64,000 nt of DNA, taken from NCBI RefSeq assembly GCF_041321155.1, contig NZ_JBGGWB010000001.1, forward strand, positions 2,057,501-2,121,500, read 5' to 3'. The DNA comes from Sphingomonas sp. IW22 (GTDB taxonomy: Bacteria; Pseudomonadota; Alphaproteobacteria; Sphingomonadales; Sphingomonadaceae). The translations under genes and the position numbers were made by a program. Under the pieces are notes generated by a model. It made no database searches, had not been told where the DNA came from, and saw only the letters and a program-made list of their open reading frames with translations. Shown here one piece after another: positions 26,537-35,785 of the stretch (position 1 is its first letter; the number at the start of each line of letters is the position of its first letter).

Positions 26537-28818
26537 GCGACGATCCTGACGGGCACCGACTTTGCCGCCAGCACATGGCTTTGTTCGGCATGGTGCTCGA
26601 TCGGGATCAGGACATTGGCTTCGGGATAATATGCGCCCAGGCAACCGCGCGGAATGTCATAGGGAACGACGATCAGCCCTCCCAGGCGACGTGACACGCC
26701 GTCGTTGACATCGGTGGACAGTGCAACGCGCTGCCCTTCGCTCAAGCCTTGTTCGGCCATGTCCTGCCGGTTGATGAACAACACCTCCCGCGTGCCCTTC
26801 ACGCCGCGAAACCGGTCGTGATAGCCATAGATGGTGGTGTTAAACTGATCGTTCGAGCGCAGGGTCATCAGACGGAAACGACCCGGATCGTCGTCGAATC
26901 CGGCCGCGTTCAGTGAGTCGGGCACATGGAACTCGGCCTTGCCGCTTTCGGTCTGCCAGATCCGCTCGGCTGCCTTGTTGCCCTTCCAGAAGCCGCCGGG
27001 CTGAAACATGCGCTTATTATAGTCGCGGAACTTTTCCGGATAGGTCGCCTCGATCGCGTCGCGCACCTTTGAATAGTCGGCGACCCATGCATCCCAGTCG
27101 ATGGCGGGGTTGGGCGGCAACAGACGCTTGGCGATGGCGCCGATGATCGCGGGTTCGGACATCAGGTGTGGGCTGGCCGGATCAACGCGACCGCGCGAGC
27201 CGTGGATGCAACTGGTCGAATCCTCAGTCGACACCGCTTGCGGTCCGCTGGCCTGATCATCCCGCTCGATGCGGCCCAGACAGGGGAGGAGGTAGGTGAT
27301 CTGCCCAGGGAACAGGTGATTGCGATTCAGCTTGGTTGCGATCTGCACCGACAGGCGCAGCTTGCCCCATGCTGCCTCCATCGGCCCGGTATCGGCCACT
27401 GCGCGGAGAAAATTGCCGCCAAGCCCGATGAACGCATGCACCGAACCATCGACGATGCCGCGACAGGTCTCGATCGTGTCCAGCCCCTTTTCGGTCGGCG
27501 GATCGAAGCCGTACAGTTCCTTCAGCTTGTCGACAGGCGCCAGCTCCGTCTTTTCGGTGATGCCGACCGTCCGTTGGCCCTGGACGTTGGAATGCCCGCG
27601 CACCGGCGTCGGGCCTGCGCCCGGCTTGCCGATATTACCGCGCAGGAGGAGGAGGTTGACGAGCATGCGGACATTGTCGACGCCCTTCACATGCTGGGTC
27701 AGGCCCATGCCATAAATGCCCAGCACCGCCCTGGACCGGGCATAGACGCGGGCTGCCTGCTCGATGGCCCATTTCTCCAGACCGCTCTCATGCTCGATTG
27801 CGGGCCAGTCGGCGCTGCGAACCGCCGCGATGAACGCGTCGACGCCGTGGCAATGCTGATCCAGAAACGCCTGATCCAGCACGCGCGGCTCGCCGCTGGC
27901 TTTGGCGGCGTCGTCCCATTCGACCAGAAACTTGGCCATGCCCATCATCGCCGCAATATCACCGCCGGCGCGGACCTGATGATATTGGGTCGCGATCTGG
28001 GTTTCGTCGCGCGTGATCATCTCTCGCGGGTTTTGCGGATCGGTGAACCGCTCAAGCCCGCGTTCGCGCAGCGGGTTGAAGACAATGATCTCGACGCCCC
28101 GTTTGCGCGCGTCACGTAGCGGATGCAGCATGCGCGGCGCGTTTGACCCGACATTTTGGCCAAAGAACAGGATTGCGTCACAATGCTGGAAATCTTCGAG
28201 CTGAGTGGTGCCGACCGGTTCTCCAATCGCCTGTTTCAAGCCGACGGAGGTCGATTCGTGGCACATGTTCGAACTGTCGGGCAGATTTTGGTGGCCATAC
28301 AGACGGCCCATCAGCGCATACATGTATGATGCCTCAAGGCTGGCGCGCCCCGACGCATAGAAGACGGCGGCCTTTGGCTCGATCATCTTCAACGTGCCTG
28401 CAATGGCGTCGAAGGCCTCGTCCCAGTCGACCGCGACGTAACGGTCGGTCTGAGGATCATAGCGAAGCGGGTGCGTCAGGCGGCCATGCTGTTCCAGCTC
28501 GTAATCGGTCCAGCCGCGCAGCTCGCTCAAGCTGTGTTTTTGGAAAAATTCTGGCGTGGTGCGATGGCTGGTCAGTTCCCACGCGGTCGCCTTTGCGCCT
28601 TCCTCGCAAAATTCGAAGGGCAGCGGGTTTGCCGGCTTGGACCAGGCGCAGCTGACACAGGCGAATCCGTCGGGCTTGTTCTGTCGTGCAAGCTCGGCCA
28701 GCGCAGAAGGGCTTACACGCTCGCGCGGCAGGATGTCAGCCAGACTGCGGACCGAGCCCCATCCGCCCGCAGGGCCGTCGTACGGTTCGATTTCGGGTGC
28801 GTCGTCGCGCTGCTTCAT
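26533..28818 (-). CDS. FdhF/YdeP-family molybdopterin oxidoreductase
   Basis: A 761-residue cytoplasmic molybdopterin enzyme of the YdeP/formate-dehydrogenase-alpha-like subgroup. CVSCAWSKP and a further cysteine in FEFCEEG form the N-terminal cluster-binding region. SNMCHESTSVGLKQAIG places a cysteine at the active-site position. GIYGMGLTQHVKGVDN, LLRGNIGKPGAGPTPVRGHSNVQG and a C-terminal molybdopterin-dinucleotide domain (MTLRSNDQFNTTIYGYHDR) follow. No signal peptide is seen. Members are linked to acid resistance or formate oxidation in other bacteria; the substrate here is unknown. No partner beta subunit or FdhD lies beside it within the window. Confidence 0.9.
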   Translation of the reverse strand: MKQRDDAPEIEPYDGPAGGWGSVRSLADILPRERVSPSALAELARQNKPDGFACVSCAWSKPANPLPFEFCEEGAKATAWELTSHRTTPEFFQKHSLSELRGWTDYELEQHGRLTHPLRYDPQTDRYVAVDWDEAFDAIAGTLKMIEPKAAVFYASGRASLEASYMYALMGRLYGHQNLPDSSNMCHESTSVGLKQAIGEPVGTTQLEDFQHCDAILFFGQNVGSNAPRMLHPLRDARKRGVEIIVFNPLRERGLERFTDPQNPREMITRDETQIATQYHQVRAGGDIAAMMGMAKFLVEWDDAAKASGEPRVLDQAFLDQHCHGVDAFIAAVRSADWPAIEHESGLEKWAIEQAARVYARSRAVLGIYGMGLTQHVKGVDNVRMLVNLLLLRGNIGKPGAGPTPVRGHSNVQGQRTVGITEKTELAPVDKLKELYGFDPPTEKGLDTIETCRGIVDGSVHAFIGLGGNFLRAVADTGPMEAAWGKLRLSVQIATKLNRNHLFPGQITYLLPCLGRIERDDQASGPQAVSTEDSTSCIHGSRGRVDPASPHLMSEPAIIGAIAKRLLPPNPAIDWDAWVADYSKVRDAIEATYPEKFRDYNKRMFQPGGFWKGNKAAERIWQTESGKAEFHVPDSLNAAGFDDDPGRFRLMTLRSNDQFNTTIYGYHDRFRGVKGTREVLFINRQDMAEQGLSEGQRVALSTDVNDGVSRRLGGLIVVPYDIPRGCLGAYYPEANVLIPIEHHAEQSHVLAAKSVPVRIVA

Positions 28819-28875
28819 GGCTCAAAAATCCCCTGATGGCTGACCTTTGAACGAACGGGCGGCAATCGCTTTGGT

Positions 28876-29742
28876 TCAGTCGCGACGCGTTCGAAATGCC
28901 CAGCGTAGCGACCCGGCCAGCGCACCCACGCCGCCAGCAACGATCGGGCGAGAAAGGCGGGCGGTTCTGAAGCCGTGCATCGCGCGTGCCCATGGCGGCA
29001 GCAGGTTGATCGCCGCCGGCGTGACCATGCGTTGCACGGCGGCGGTGGCGAGATTGGGCGGCGTGGCATGGATCACACGCCGGGCGACATCGCGGGTGCG
29101 GTGGTCGACACGCAGGCCAGGACGAACCTGCTCTACAAAGGCCAGCATTTCAGCGCGGCTCTCCGGCACCGGATGGGCGCCCAGCATCCGCGCAATCACC
29201 GCGGATTGCGCGAAATATCGATCCTGGTCGATACTGGGCATGGACGGTTCGCCATAGGCAATCCACGCGTCGAGAAAGCAAAGCGACTCGCACGCATGGA
29301 CCCAGGCGAGCGCCCGGCCATCGTCAGCGCGATAGGGGGTGCCATCAGCCAACGTGCCGGTGACGCCACCGTGGATACGGCGGACACGCGCAATAGCAGC
29401 CTTGGCCTCTGCTGCGTCGGCATAGGTGGTCGTGGCGATGAAGCGAGCCGTGCGTCGAAGGCGACCCATCATGTCGTCGCGAAAGCGGGAATGATCCCAC
29501 ACGCCGGCCAGGACGCGCGGATCGAGCATCTGCATCAACAATGCCGCGATGCCGCCGACCATCATCGTCGTCACGTCACCATGCACGCGCCAGATCACGC
29601 TCTCTGGCGGAAACAGCGCGTTGCTACTGCGCTGAACCGGGCGCTCGCCGCGCGACTGATCGTTGAACGTCGCCCGAACGCCGCCGATAAGCCGCGACCG
29701 GGCGAGATCCGCAATTGGCGGCGGGAGCGTGGGTAATCGCAT
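28876..29742 (-). CDS. Oxygenase MpaB-like protein (DUF2236)
   Basis: A 288-residue protein. VIWRVHGDVTTMMVGGIAALLMQMLDP and the RTARFIATTTYAD segment are hallmark stretches of the DUF2236/MpaB family. WVHACESLCFLDAWIAYGE continues the helical core. Relatives include latex-clearing protein and fungal MpaB, which use haem or metal for oxidative cleavage; histidines in the conserved segments could be ligands. The substrate here is unknown. It is on the same strand as the molybdopterin oxidoreductase gene, 57 bp upstream of it, so the two may share a transcript. Confidence 0.85.
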   Translation of the reverse strand: MRLPTLPPPIADLARSRLIGGVRATFNDQSRGERPVQRSSNALFPPESVIWRVHGDVTTMMVGGIAALLMQMLDPRVLAGVWDHSRFRDDMMGRLRRTARFIATTTYADAAEAKAAIARVRRIHGGVTGTLADGTPYRADDGRALAWVHACESLCFLDAWIAYGEPSMPSIDQDRYFAQSAVIARMLGAHPVPESRAEMLAFVEQVRPGLRVDHRTRDVARRVIHATPPNLATAAVQRMVTPAAINLLPPWARAMHGFRTARLSRPIVAGGVGALAGSLRWAFRTRRD

Positions 29743-29794
29743 GCCTGCCTAAGGTCGGTGGCAGAGCGCATGATCGCAAGGCCGGGCAAAATAA

Positions 29795-29829
29795 AGGCCC
29801 GGCAACCCCATCAAAGGGTCGTCGGGCCT
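29795..29829 (-). terminator. Rho-independent terminator of the SWIB protein gene
   Basis: On the minus strand AGGCCCGACGACCC pairs with GGGTTGCCGGGCCT, a 14-bp stem with one mismatch and one wobble, around a 7-base loop, followed by TTATTTTG. It begins 27 bases past the SWIB stop codon. An overlapping alternative stem (GCCGGGC/GCCCGGC, 29781-29803) shares one arm. Confidence 0.85.
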
Positions 29830-29856
29830 GATCGCAGGTCGAAACTCTGGCAGCGC

Positions 29857-30132
29857 TTACTTCAGATGCGCGCTCAGGTGCTTGTTCATTTCGAACATGC
29901 TGGCCTTCTTTTTGCCAAAGATCTTCTCCAGCTTGTCGTCGGCCAGGATTTCGCGCTTGTCCTGCGGGTTCTGCAGGTCGTGCTTCTTGATATATTCCCA
30001 CATCTTGCTGACGACTTCGCTGCGCGGCAGCGGACCGGCGCCGACGATTTCGGCCAGTTCGGGCGAAGGGGTAACGGGAGTCGCGATGCCACCGCGTGCG
30101 CCACCCTTTGCTGCAGTCGTTGCCTTGGCCAT
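29857..30132 (-). CDS. SWIB/MDM2 domain protein
   Basis: A 91-residue protein. After a lysine/alanine-rich N-terminal tail (MAKATTAAKGGARGG) it carries one SWIB domain: LAEIVGAGPLPRSEVVSKMWEYIKKHDLQNPQDKREILADD, ending in KKASMFEMNKHLSAHLK. In bacteria such stand-alone SWIB proteins are of unknown function; in Chlamydia one is fused to topoisomerase I, which suggests a DNA or chromatin-like role. The start at 30132 is chosen by domain position. A strong terminator follows. It is divergent from folE. Confidence 0.9.
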   Translation of the reverse strand: MAKATTAAKGGARGGIATPVTPSPELAEIVGAGPLPRSEVVSKMWEYIKKHDLQNPQDKREILADDKLEKIFGKKKASMFEMNKHLSAHLK

Positions 30133-30388
30133 AAACCCCCCAAATATACGCTCGTGCGCGCGGACTGCGCTCACATGGGCGGAGACTGTTCCGGTGAGAG
30201 CGGACAAGATCAAGCGATTTTCGATGTTTCGAGTATCTGATGGCGTTCGCAGTGCATCTGATTGTTGCATCAGTGCCACAAAACATTGCTGTAGCGGGCC
30301 CTTCGTCCATCTGACGTACGGCTCCGAAGCTGGCACAGGCATATGGCTCAACACGGCAATGGCGTCACTCGCGCCCAGCGCCTAAGGA

Positions 30389-31018
30389 ATGCAGATGCAG
30401 CAAGAACAGGATGTCATGGCCGAAGGCGATCTGGTGAACGCCGCGGCCGAACCATTTATCCCCGACCATGTGACTCAGGCGATCCGCACGTTGATCGAAT
30501 GGGCGGGCGACAATCCCGATCGCGAAGGGTTGATCGACACGCCGCGACGGGTGGCCAAGGCGTGGCGCGAATATTGCGCGGGCTATGGCGATGATCCGGC
30601 GCACCACCTGTCGCGAGTGTTTGAGGAAGTGGGCGGATACGACGAGATCGTGTTGCTGCGCGACATCCCGTTCCAGTCGCACTGCGAACATCACATGGCG
30701 CCGATCACGGGCCGGGCGCATATTGCCTATCTACCCAAGGATCATGTCGTCGGCATTTCGAAGCTGGCGCGCGTCCTGCACGGCTATGCGCGGCGGTTGC
30801 AGGTTCAGGAGCGCCTGACCGCCGAAGTGGCCGATTGTATCTGGACGCATCTTAAGCCGCGCGGTGTCGCGGTCGTGATCGAGGCGACGCATGGCTGTAT
30901 GACGTCACGGGGCGTGCGAACGCCGGGTGTATTAATGACCACCAGCCGCATGATGGGCGTGTTCCGCGACGACGAGCGCAGCCGCAAGGAAGTATTGGCG
31001 CTGATGGGGAAGGGCTGA
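30389..31018 (+). CDS. folE: GTP cyclohydrolase I
   Basis: Converts GTP to dihydroneopterin triphosphate, the first step of tetrahydrofolate synthesis. The 209-residue product shows the FolE signatures: GLIDTPRRVAKAW, FQSHCEHHMAPITGRAHIAYLP (zinc-binding Cys and His), GISKLARVLHGYARRLQVQERLT and ATHGCMTSRGV with the third zinc ligand. Two early starts exist (MQMQQEQDVM); the ATG at 30389 is used, 30395 is equally possible. The 256-bp gap to the divergent SWIB gene holds no other gene. It ends convergent to leuA, with both stop codons in an inverted repeat. Confidence 0.96.
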   Translation: MQMQQEQDVMAEGDLVNAAAEPFIPDHVTQAIRTLIEWAGDNPDREGLIDTPRRVAKAWREYCAGYGDDPAHHLSRVFEEVGGYDEIVLLRDIPFQSHCEHHMAPITGRAHIAYLPKDHVVGISKLARVLHGYARRLQVQERLTAEVADCIWTHLKPRGVAVVIEATHGCMTSRGVRTPGVLMTTSRMMGVFRDDERSRKEVLALMGKG

Positions 31019-31043
31019 CGCCGCTTCCCCATCGTCGGCGTCA
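31016..31043. terminator. Inverted repeat spanning the stop codons of convergent folE and leuA
   Basis: TGACGCCG (31016-31023) and CGGCGTCA (31036-31043) form an 8-bp stem with a 12-base loop. The two TGA codons at its ends are the stops of folE and of leuA. There is no T tail, so termination is uncertain. Confidence 0.35.
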
Positions 31044-32708
31044 ATTACGTGCGGCGTTGGCCGCCGACAGCACCGCACGGACGCTGGCGGTGGCCACATC
31101 CTCGTCAATGCCGACGCCCCAGAAAGTCCGGCCTGCGCCATCGCGGCATTCGACATAGGCTGCGGCGCGCGCGTCGGACCCGGTCCCGATCGCATGTTCG
31201 GTATAGTCGGCCACGTCCAGCGTAATACCGAGCCCGTCGCGCAGCGCCGCGACGACGCCTGAGATCAGGCCGTTGCCGCGCCCGCTGACAGAGACGGCAT
31301 CGCCGCCCGCCTCGATATGGCCGGCAAAGATGCGATCCCCATTGGGCGCGCGCGTTTCTTCATAGGCGTTGAGCGCGAAGTGCTGATCTCCGCCCAGACG
31401 ATAGGCCTGCTCGAATGCCCGCCAGATATCGGCCGCGTCCAGTTCGCGGCTTGTCTCGTCGGCCATTGCCTGAACATGTCGGCTGAAATCCGCCTGCAGT
31501 CGCTTTGGCAGCTTCAGGCCCTTGTCCTGCTCAAGGACCCAGGCGACGCCACCCTTGCCCGATTGTGAATTGACCCGGATCACCGCTTCATAGCTGCGGC
31601 CCAGATCGGCGGGGTCGATGGGCAGATAGGGAACCTCCCAAAGCCCGTCATTCCGCGCGGCCTGAGCGGCGAAACCCTTCTTGATCGCGTCCTGATGGCT
31701 GCCGGAAAAGGCGGTGAAGACCAGATCGCCGGCATAGGGGTGTCGGGGATGCACGGGCAGGGCGTTGCAATATTCGACCGTCTTGATGACGCGGTCGATA
31801 TCGGAAAAGTCCAACCCTGGATCGACGCCCTGCGTGTACAGGTTCAGGCCAAGGGTCACCAGGTCGACGTTGCCCGTCCGCTCGCCATTGCCGAACAGAC
31901 AGCCTTCGATGCGGTCGGCGCCTGCCATCAGACCCAGTTCGGACGCCGCGACCCCTGTGCCGCGATCATTGTGCGTGTGCAGGCTGACGATAACCGCATC
32001 GCGATTGGGCACGTTGCGACAGAAATATTCGACCTGATCGGCGTAGATATTAGGGGTAGCCGCCTCAACCGTCGCGGGCAGGTTGAAGATGATCGGGTCG
32101 TCCGCCGTCGGGCGCAGCACGTCCATGACGGCAGCACAGACTTCAAGGCTAAAATCCAGCTCGGCGGTCGAGAACGTCTCAGGGCTGTATTCGAAGCGCC
32201 AGTGCGTTCCGGGCCGCTTGGCTGCTTCGTCTCGCAGGATTTTTGCGCCTGTGATCGCGATCTCGCGAACCTCGTCGCGGCTCATGCCGAACACGATGCG
32301 GCGCCATGCGGGGCTGACCGCGTTATAGAGGTGCACGATAGCGGCGCGTGCGCCCTCAAGGCTTTCAAAGCTGCGTTCGATCAGATCGCGGCGCGACTGG
32401 GTGAGGACCTGAACCGTCACATCGTCTGGAATTCGCCCCGAACGAACAAGGCCGGAGATGAAGTCGAACTCGGTCGCGCCGGCAGACGGAAAGCCGACCT
32501 CGATCTCCTTGACCCCGATCTCGACCAGCAGGTCGAAGAAACGCTGCTTCTTCTCCGCGTCCATCGGATCAATCAACGCCTGATTGCCGTCACGCATGTC
32601 GGTCGACAGCCAGATCGGCGCCTGGGTGATTGTGCGGCCCGGCCATTGCCGGTCGGGCAGGTCCACCATCGGGAAGGGGCGGTATTTGGTAGAAGGATCG
32701 CGCAGCAT
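31041..32708 (-). CDS. leuA: 2-isopropylmalate synthase
   Basis: Condenses 2-oxoisovalerate with acetyl-CoA, the first committed step of leucine synthesis. The 555-residue protein starts [23 protein letters not shown] and has the DRE-TIM barrel ([29 protein letters not shown]). It ends in a C-terminal LeuA allosteric domain for leucine feedback. The sequence resembles the longer type described in Actinobacteria (LeuA type 2) rather than the E. coli type. ATG 32708 is chosen over a TTG at 32729, with GAAAGG nearby. A leader peptide and hairpin lie upstream (see those entries), pointing to leucine-dependent attenuation. Confidence 0.95.
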   Translation of the reverse strand: MLRDPSTKYRPFPMVDLPDRQWPGRTITQAPIWLSTDMRDGNQALIDPMDAEKKQRFFDLLVEIGVKEIEVGFPSAGATEFDFISGLVRSGRIPDDVTVQVLTQSRRDLIERSFESLEGARAAIVHLYNAVSPAWRRIVFGMSRDEVREIAITGAKILRDEAAKRPGTHWRFEYSPETFSTAELDFSLEVCAAVMDVLRPTADDPIIFNLPATVEAATPNIYADQVEYFCRNVPNRDAVIVSLHTHNDRGTGVAASELGLMAGADRIEGCLFGNGERTGNVDLVTLGLNLYTQGVDPGLDFSDIDRVIKTVEYCNALPVHPRHPYAGDLVFTAFSGSHQDAIKKGFAAQAARNDGLWEVPYLPIDPADLGRSYEAVIRVNSQSGKGGVAWVLEQDKGLKLPKRLQADFSRHVQAMADETSRELDAADIWRAFEQAYRLGGDQHFALNAYEETRAPNGDRIFAGHIEAGGDAVSVSGRGNGLISGVVAALRDGLGITLDVADYTEHAIGTGSDARAAAYVECRDGAGRTFWGVGIDEDVATASVRAVLSAANAARN

Positions 32709-32785
32709 CAGCTGAGCCTTTCGTCGCAAGCGAGCGGCAGGAGCGTGCCTGCCGCGGGATTAGCCGGATGAGATCGAAAAGGTCA

Positions 32786-32824
32786 CCCTTAGGGGCACGC
32801 GCTTTCGCAGACAGCCCCTAAGGG
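32786..32824 (-). promoter_or_regulatory. Candidate attenuator hairpin in the leuA leader
   Basis: CCCTTAGGGGC and GCCCCTAAGGG are a perfect 11-bp inverted repeat with a 17-base loop, 78 bases upstream of the leuA start. On the leuA strand the 3' arm is followed by TGACCTTTTCG, a short T run. The 5' arm contains the end and TAG stop of the leader peptide frame. Together they fit ribosome-mediated attenuation. Confidence 0.6.
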
Positions 32825-32862
32825 CGGATAAGTCGCAGGCAAAGGGCGCGGCGGGCGATCAT
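32818..32862 (-). CDS. Leucine-type leader peptide of leuA (14 codons)
   Basis: The frame reads MIARRALCLRLIRP and ends with TAG inside the first arm of the attenuator hairpin. Three of 14 codons are Leu (CTT, CTG, CTT) and one is Ile. Such peptides sense charged leucine tRNA: the stalled ribosome changes the fold of the leader RNA. No clear ribosome binding site is visible, and an earlier short frame starts at an ATG a few codons upstream in another phase. Its existence is inferred from position, Leu content and the hairpin; it is not established. Confidence 0.5.
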   Translation of the reverse strand: MIARRALCLRLIRP

Positions 32863-32982
32863 TGTCGTTGCAATGCCATGTCGGCCGCGCGCCGTCCAGT
32901 CCGTCCGCGGCGTCGCAAGTCCGCTTTTTGTTAAGCATTTGACATAATAAGGAAAGCAAGTTTCGAATCGGCGGGGATAGCC

Positions 32983-33381
32983 ATGTATCAGCTTGTTTAT
33001 GTCAGCACCGCAGCGCGAGGCCAGTCGCTGGAGGATGTGGGCGCGATCCTGAAGGTATCCCGGCGCAACAATGTCCGCGATGGACTGACCGGCATGCTCT
33101 ATGCTGACGATCGCCGTTTTTTGCAGGCGCTGGAGGGCGAAGAGGCCCACGTGATGGCGGCCTTTACGCGGATCCAGAAGGATCCGCGCCACCGTGCGGT
33201 GGTGGTCCTGTCGCGGCGCACCGTTGCCGCCCGCGAATTTGGGGCTTGGGAAATGGCTCATGCAGGGCCGGGTCACGACGCAGACGGGATGGTGGACAAG
33301 GTTGGGCGGCTGGCGGCCGGTGCTTCACCCGCGATAAAGGCGACGTTCGAAGGCTTTCTGGAAGCGCGCCGCGCGGCCTGA
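32983..33381 (+). CDS. BLUF-domain blue-light photoreceptor
   Basis: A 132-residue single-domain flavin photoreceptor. The residues that form the BLUF photocycle are all present: Tyr6 (LVYVSTA), Asn30 (RRNNVRDGLTG), Gln48 (RFLQALEG), Trp89 and Met91 (FGAWEMAH). It should bind FAD and undergo the usual red shift under blue light. After the BLUF fold only about 35 residues remain, so there is no fused output domain; signalling would need a partner. It is divergent from leuA across 274 bp that also hold the leuA leader. A GC-rich inverted repeat overlaps its 3' end. Confidence 0.93.
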   Translation: MYQLVYVSTAARGQSLEDVGAILKVSRRNNVRDGLTGMLYADDRRFLQALEGEEAHVMAAFTRIQKDPRHRAVVVLSRRTVAAREFGAWEMAHAGPGHDADGMVDKVGRLAAGASPAIKATFEGFLEARRAA

Positions 33382-33394
33382 ACCGGCGGCGCGC
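33364..33394 (+). terminator. GC-rich hairpin at the 3' end of the BLUF gene
   Basis: GCGCGCCGC (33364-33372) and GCGGCGCGC (33386-33394) pair perfectly around a 13-base loop. The first arm is inside the last codons of the BLUF gene. No T tail follows, so it may only slow the polymerase or protect the 3' end. Confidence 0.35.
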
Positions 33395-33403
33395 CCGTAG
33401 CGG

Positions 33404-34033
33404 TTACGCCTTCTCGAAAGCGACCGTTACGTCGATGCTGACTTCGTCGGCAACGAACGGCAGCGCCGTGGTGATGCCGAAATCCGAACGCTTGATCGTG
33501 GCTTCGCCGTGGAAGCCGACGGTTTCCTTCTTGCTCATCGGATTCGCGCCGGCGCCGACAAATTCCGCTTCAAGCGTGACGGGCTTGGTCACACCGTTCA
33601 GGGTCAGGCTGCCGTGAATCTCGGCTTCGGTCCCGTTCACGACGATGTGATTTGAAACAAAGCGCGCATCGGCGGGGCTGGGTCCGAAAAAGTCAGGCTT
33701 GCCGCCATCCTTGCCCGCACGCAGCAGGTGATCGGTCAGCCCGGCGCTGGCGGTCACGACCTTGGACACCGGGATGGTCACGTCGACCTTTGCAGCGGCA
33801 GGGTTCTTGGGGTCCAGCGTCAGGGTGCCGGCCACCTCACCGAACAGGCCGAAATAATCGTTGAAGCCGAAATGATTGACTTCCCACTCGACCAGCGAGT
33901 GCGAAGGATCGGTGCGATAGGTGCCGCCGGTGATACGCGACACGTCCTTCTGACCCGGCACCTGCGGCGCGGCGGACTGGGCGGCAAGCGGAACGGCGGT
34001 GACGATAGCGAGAACGGCGAGTGACTTGAGCAT
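33404..34033 (-). CDS. YceI family periplasmic lipid-binding protein
   Basis: A 209-residue exported protein. The signal peptide is MLKSLAVLAIVTAVPLAAQSA. The mature part follows the YceI lipocalin-like pattern: YRTDPSHSLVEWEVNHFGFNDYFGLFGEVAGTLTLDP, later FPVSGTL-like ARFVSNHIVVNGTEAEIHGSLTLNGVTKPVTLEAEF. YceI proteins bind isoprenoid or other lipids and are often induced by stress. The start at 34033 is set by the signal peptide; the in-frame extension upstream is not family-like. It is just downstream of ilvC on the same strand, separated by the ilvC-side hairpin only at its 5' side. Confidence 0.92.
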   Translation of the reverse strand: MLKSLAVLAIVTAVPLAAQSAAPQVPGQKDVSRITGGTYRTDPSHSLVEWEVNHFGFNDYFGLFGEVAGTLTLDPKNPAAAKVDVTIPVSKVVTASAGLTDHLLRAGKDGGKPDFFGPSPADARFVSNHIVVNGTEAEIHGSLTLNGVTKPVTLEAEFVGAGANPMSKKETVGFHGEATIKRSDFGITTALPFVADEVSIDVTVAFEKA

Positions 34034-34120
34034 CGGACTTCCCCTGTTGTGGCAGCGCACACAGGTCGGCCTGTCACAGGATGAAGTCAAATATGCGTAT
34101 GCGAACGATGTGTTTCCGAA

Positions 34121-34144
34121 ACGGCGCCCGCGCACGGGCGCCGT
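34121..34144 (-). terminator. Terminator after ilvC
   Basis: ACGGCGCCCG and CGGGCGCCGT form a perfect 10-bp stem with a 4-base loop, 11 bases past the ilvC stop. On the minus strand GCCGTTTCGG follows, with only three T. It separates the ilv operon from the YceI gene. Confidence 0.65.
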
Positions 34145-34154
34145 CCGGTAAGGT

Positions 34155-35740
<1,586 letters not shown>

Positions 35741-35785
35741 TCACCCCGGCTTAGCCGGGTCCCCCTGAAAAGCGGTGGCGGTCGT

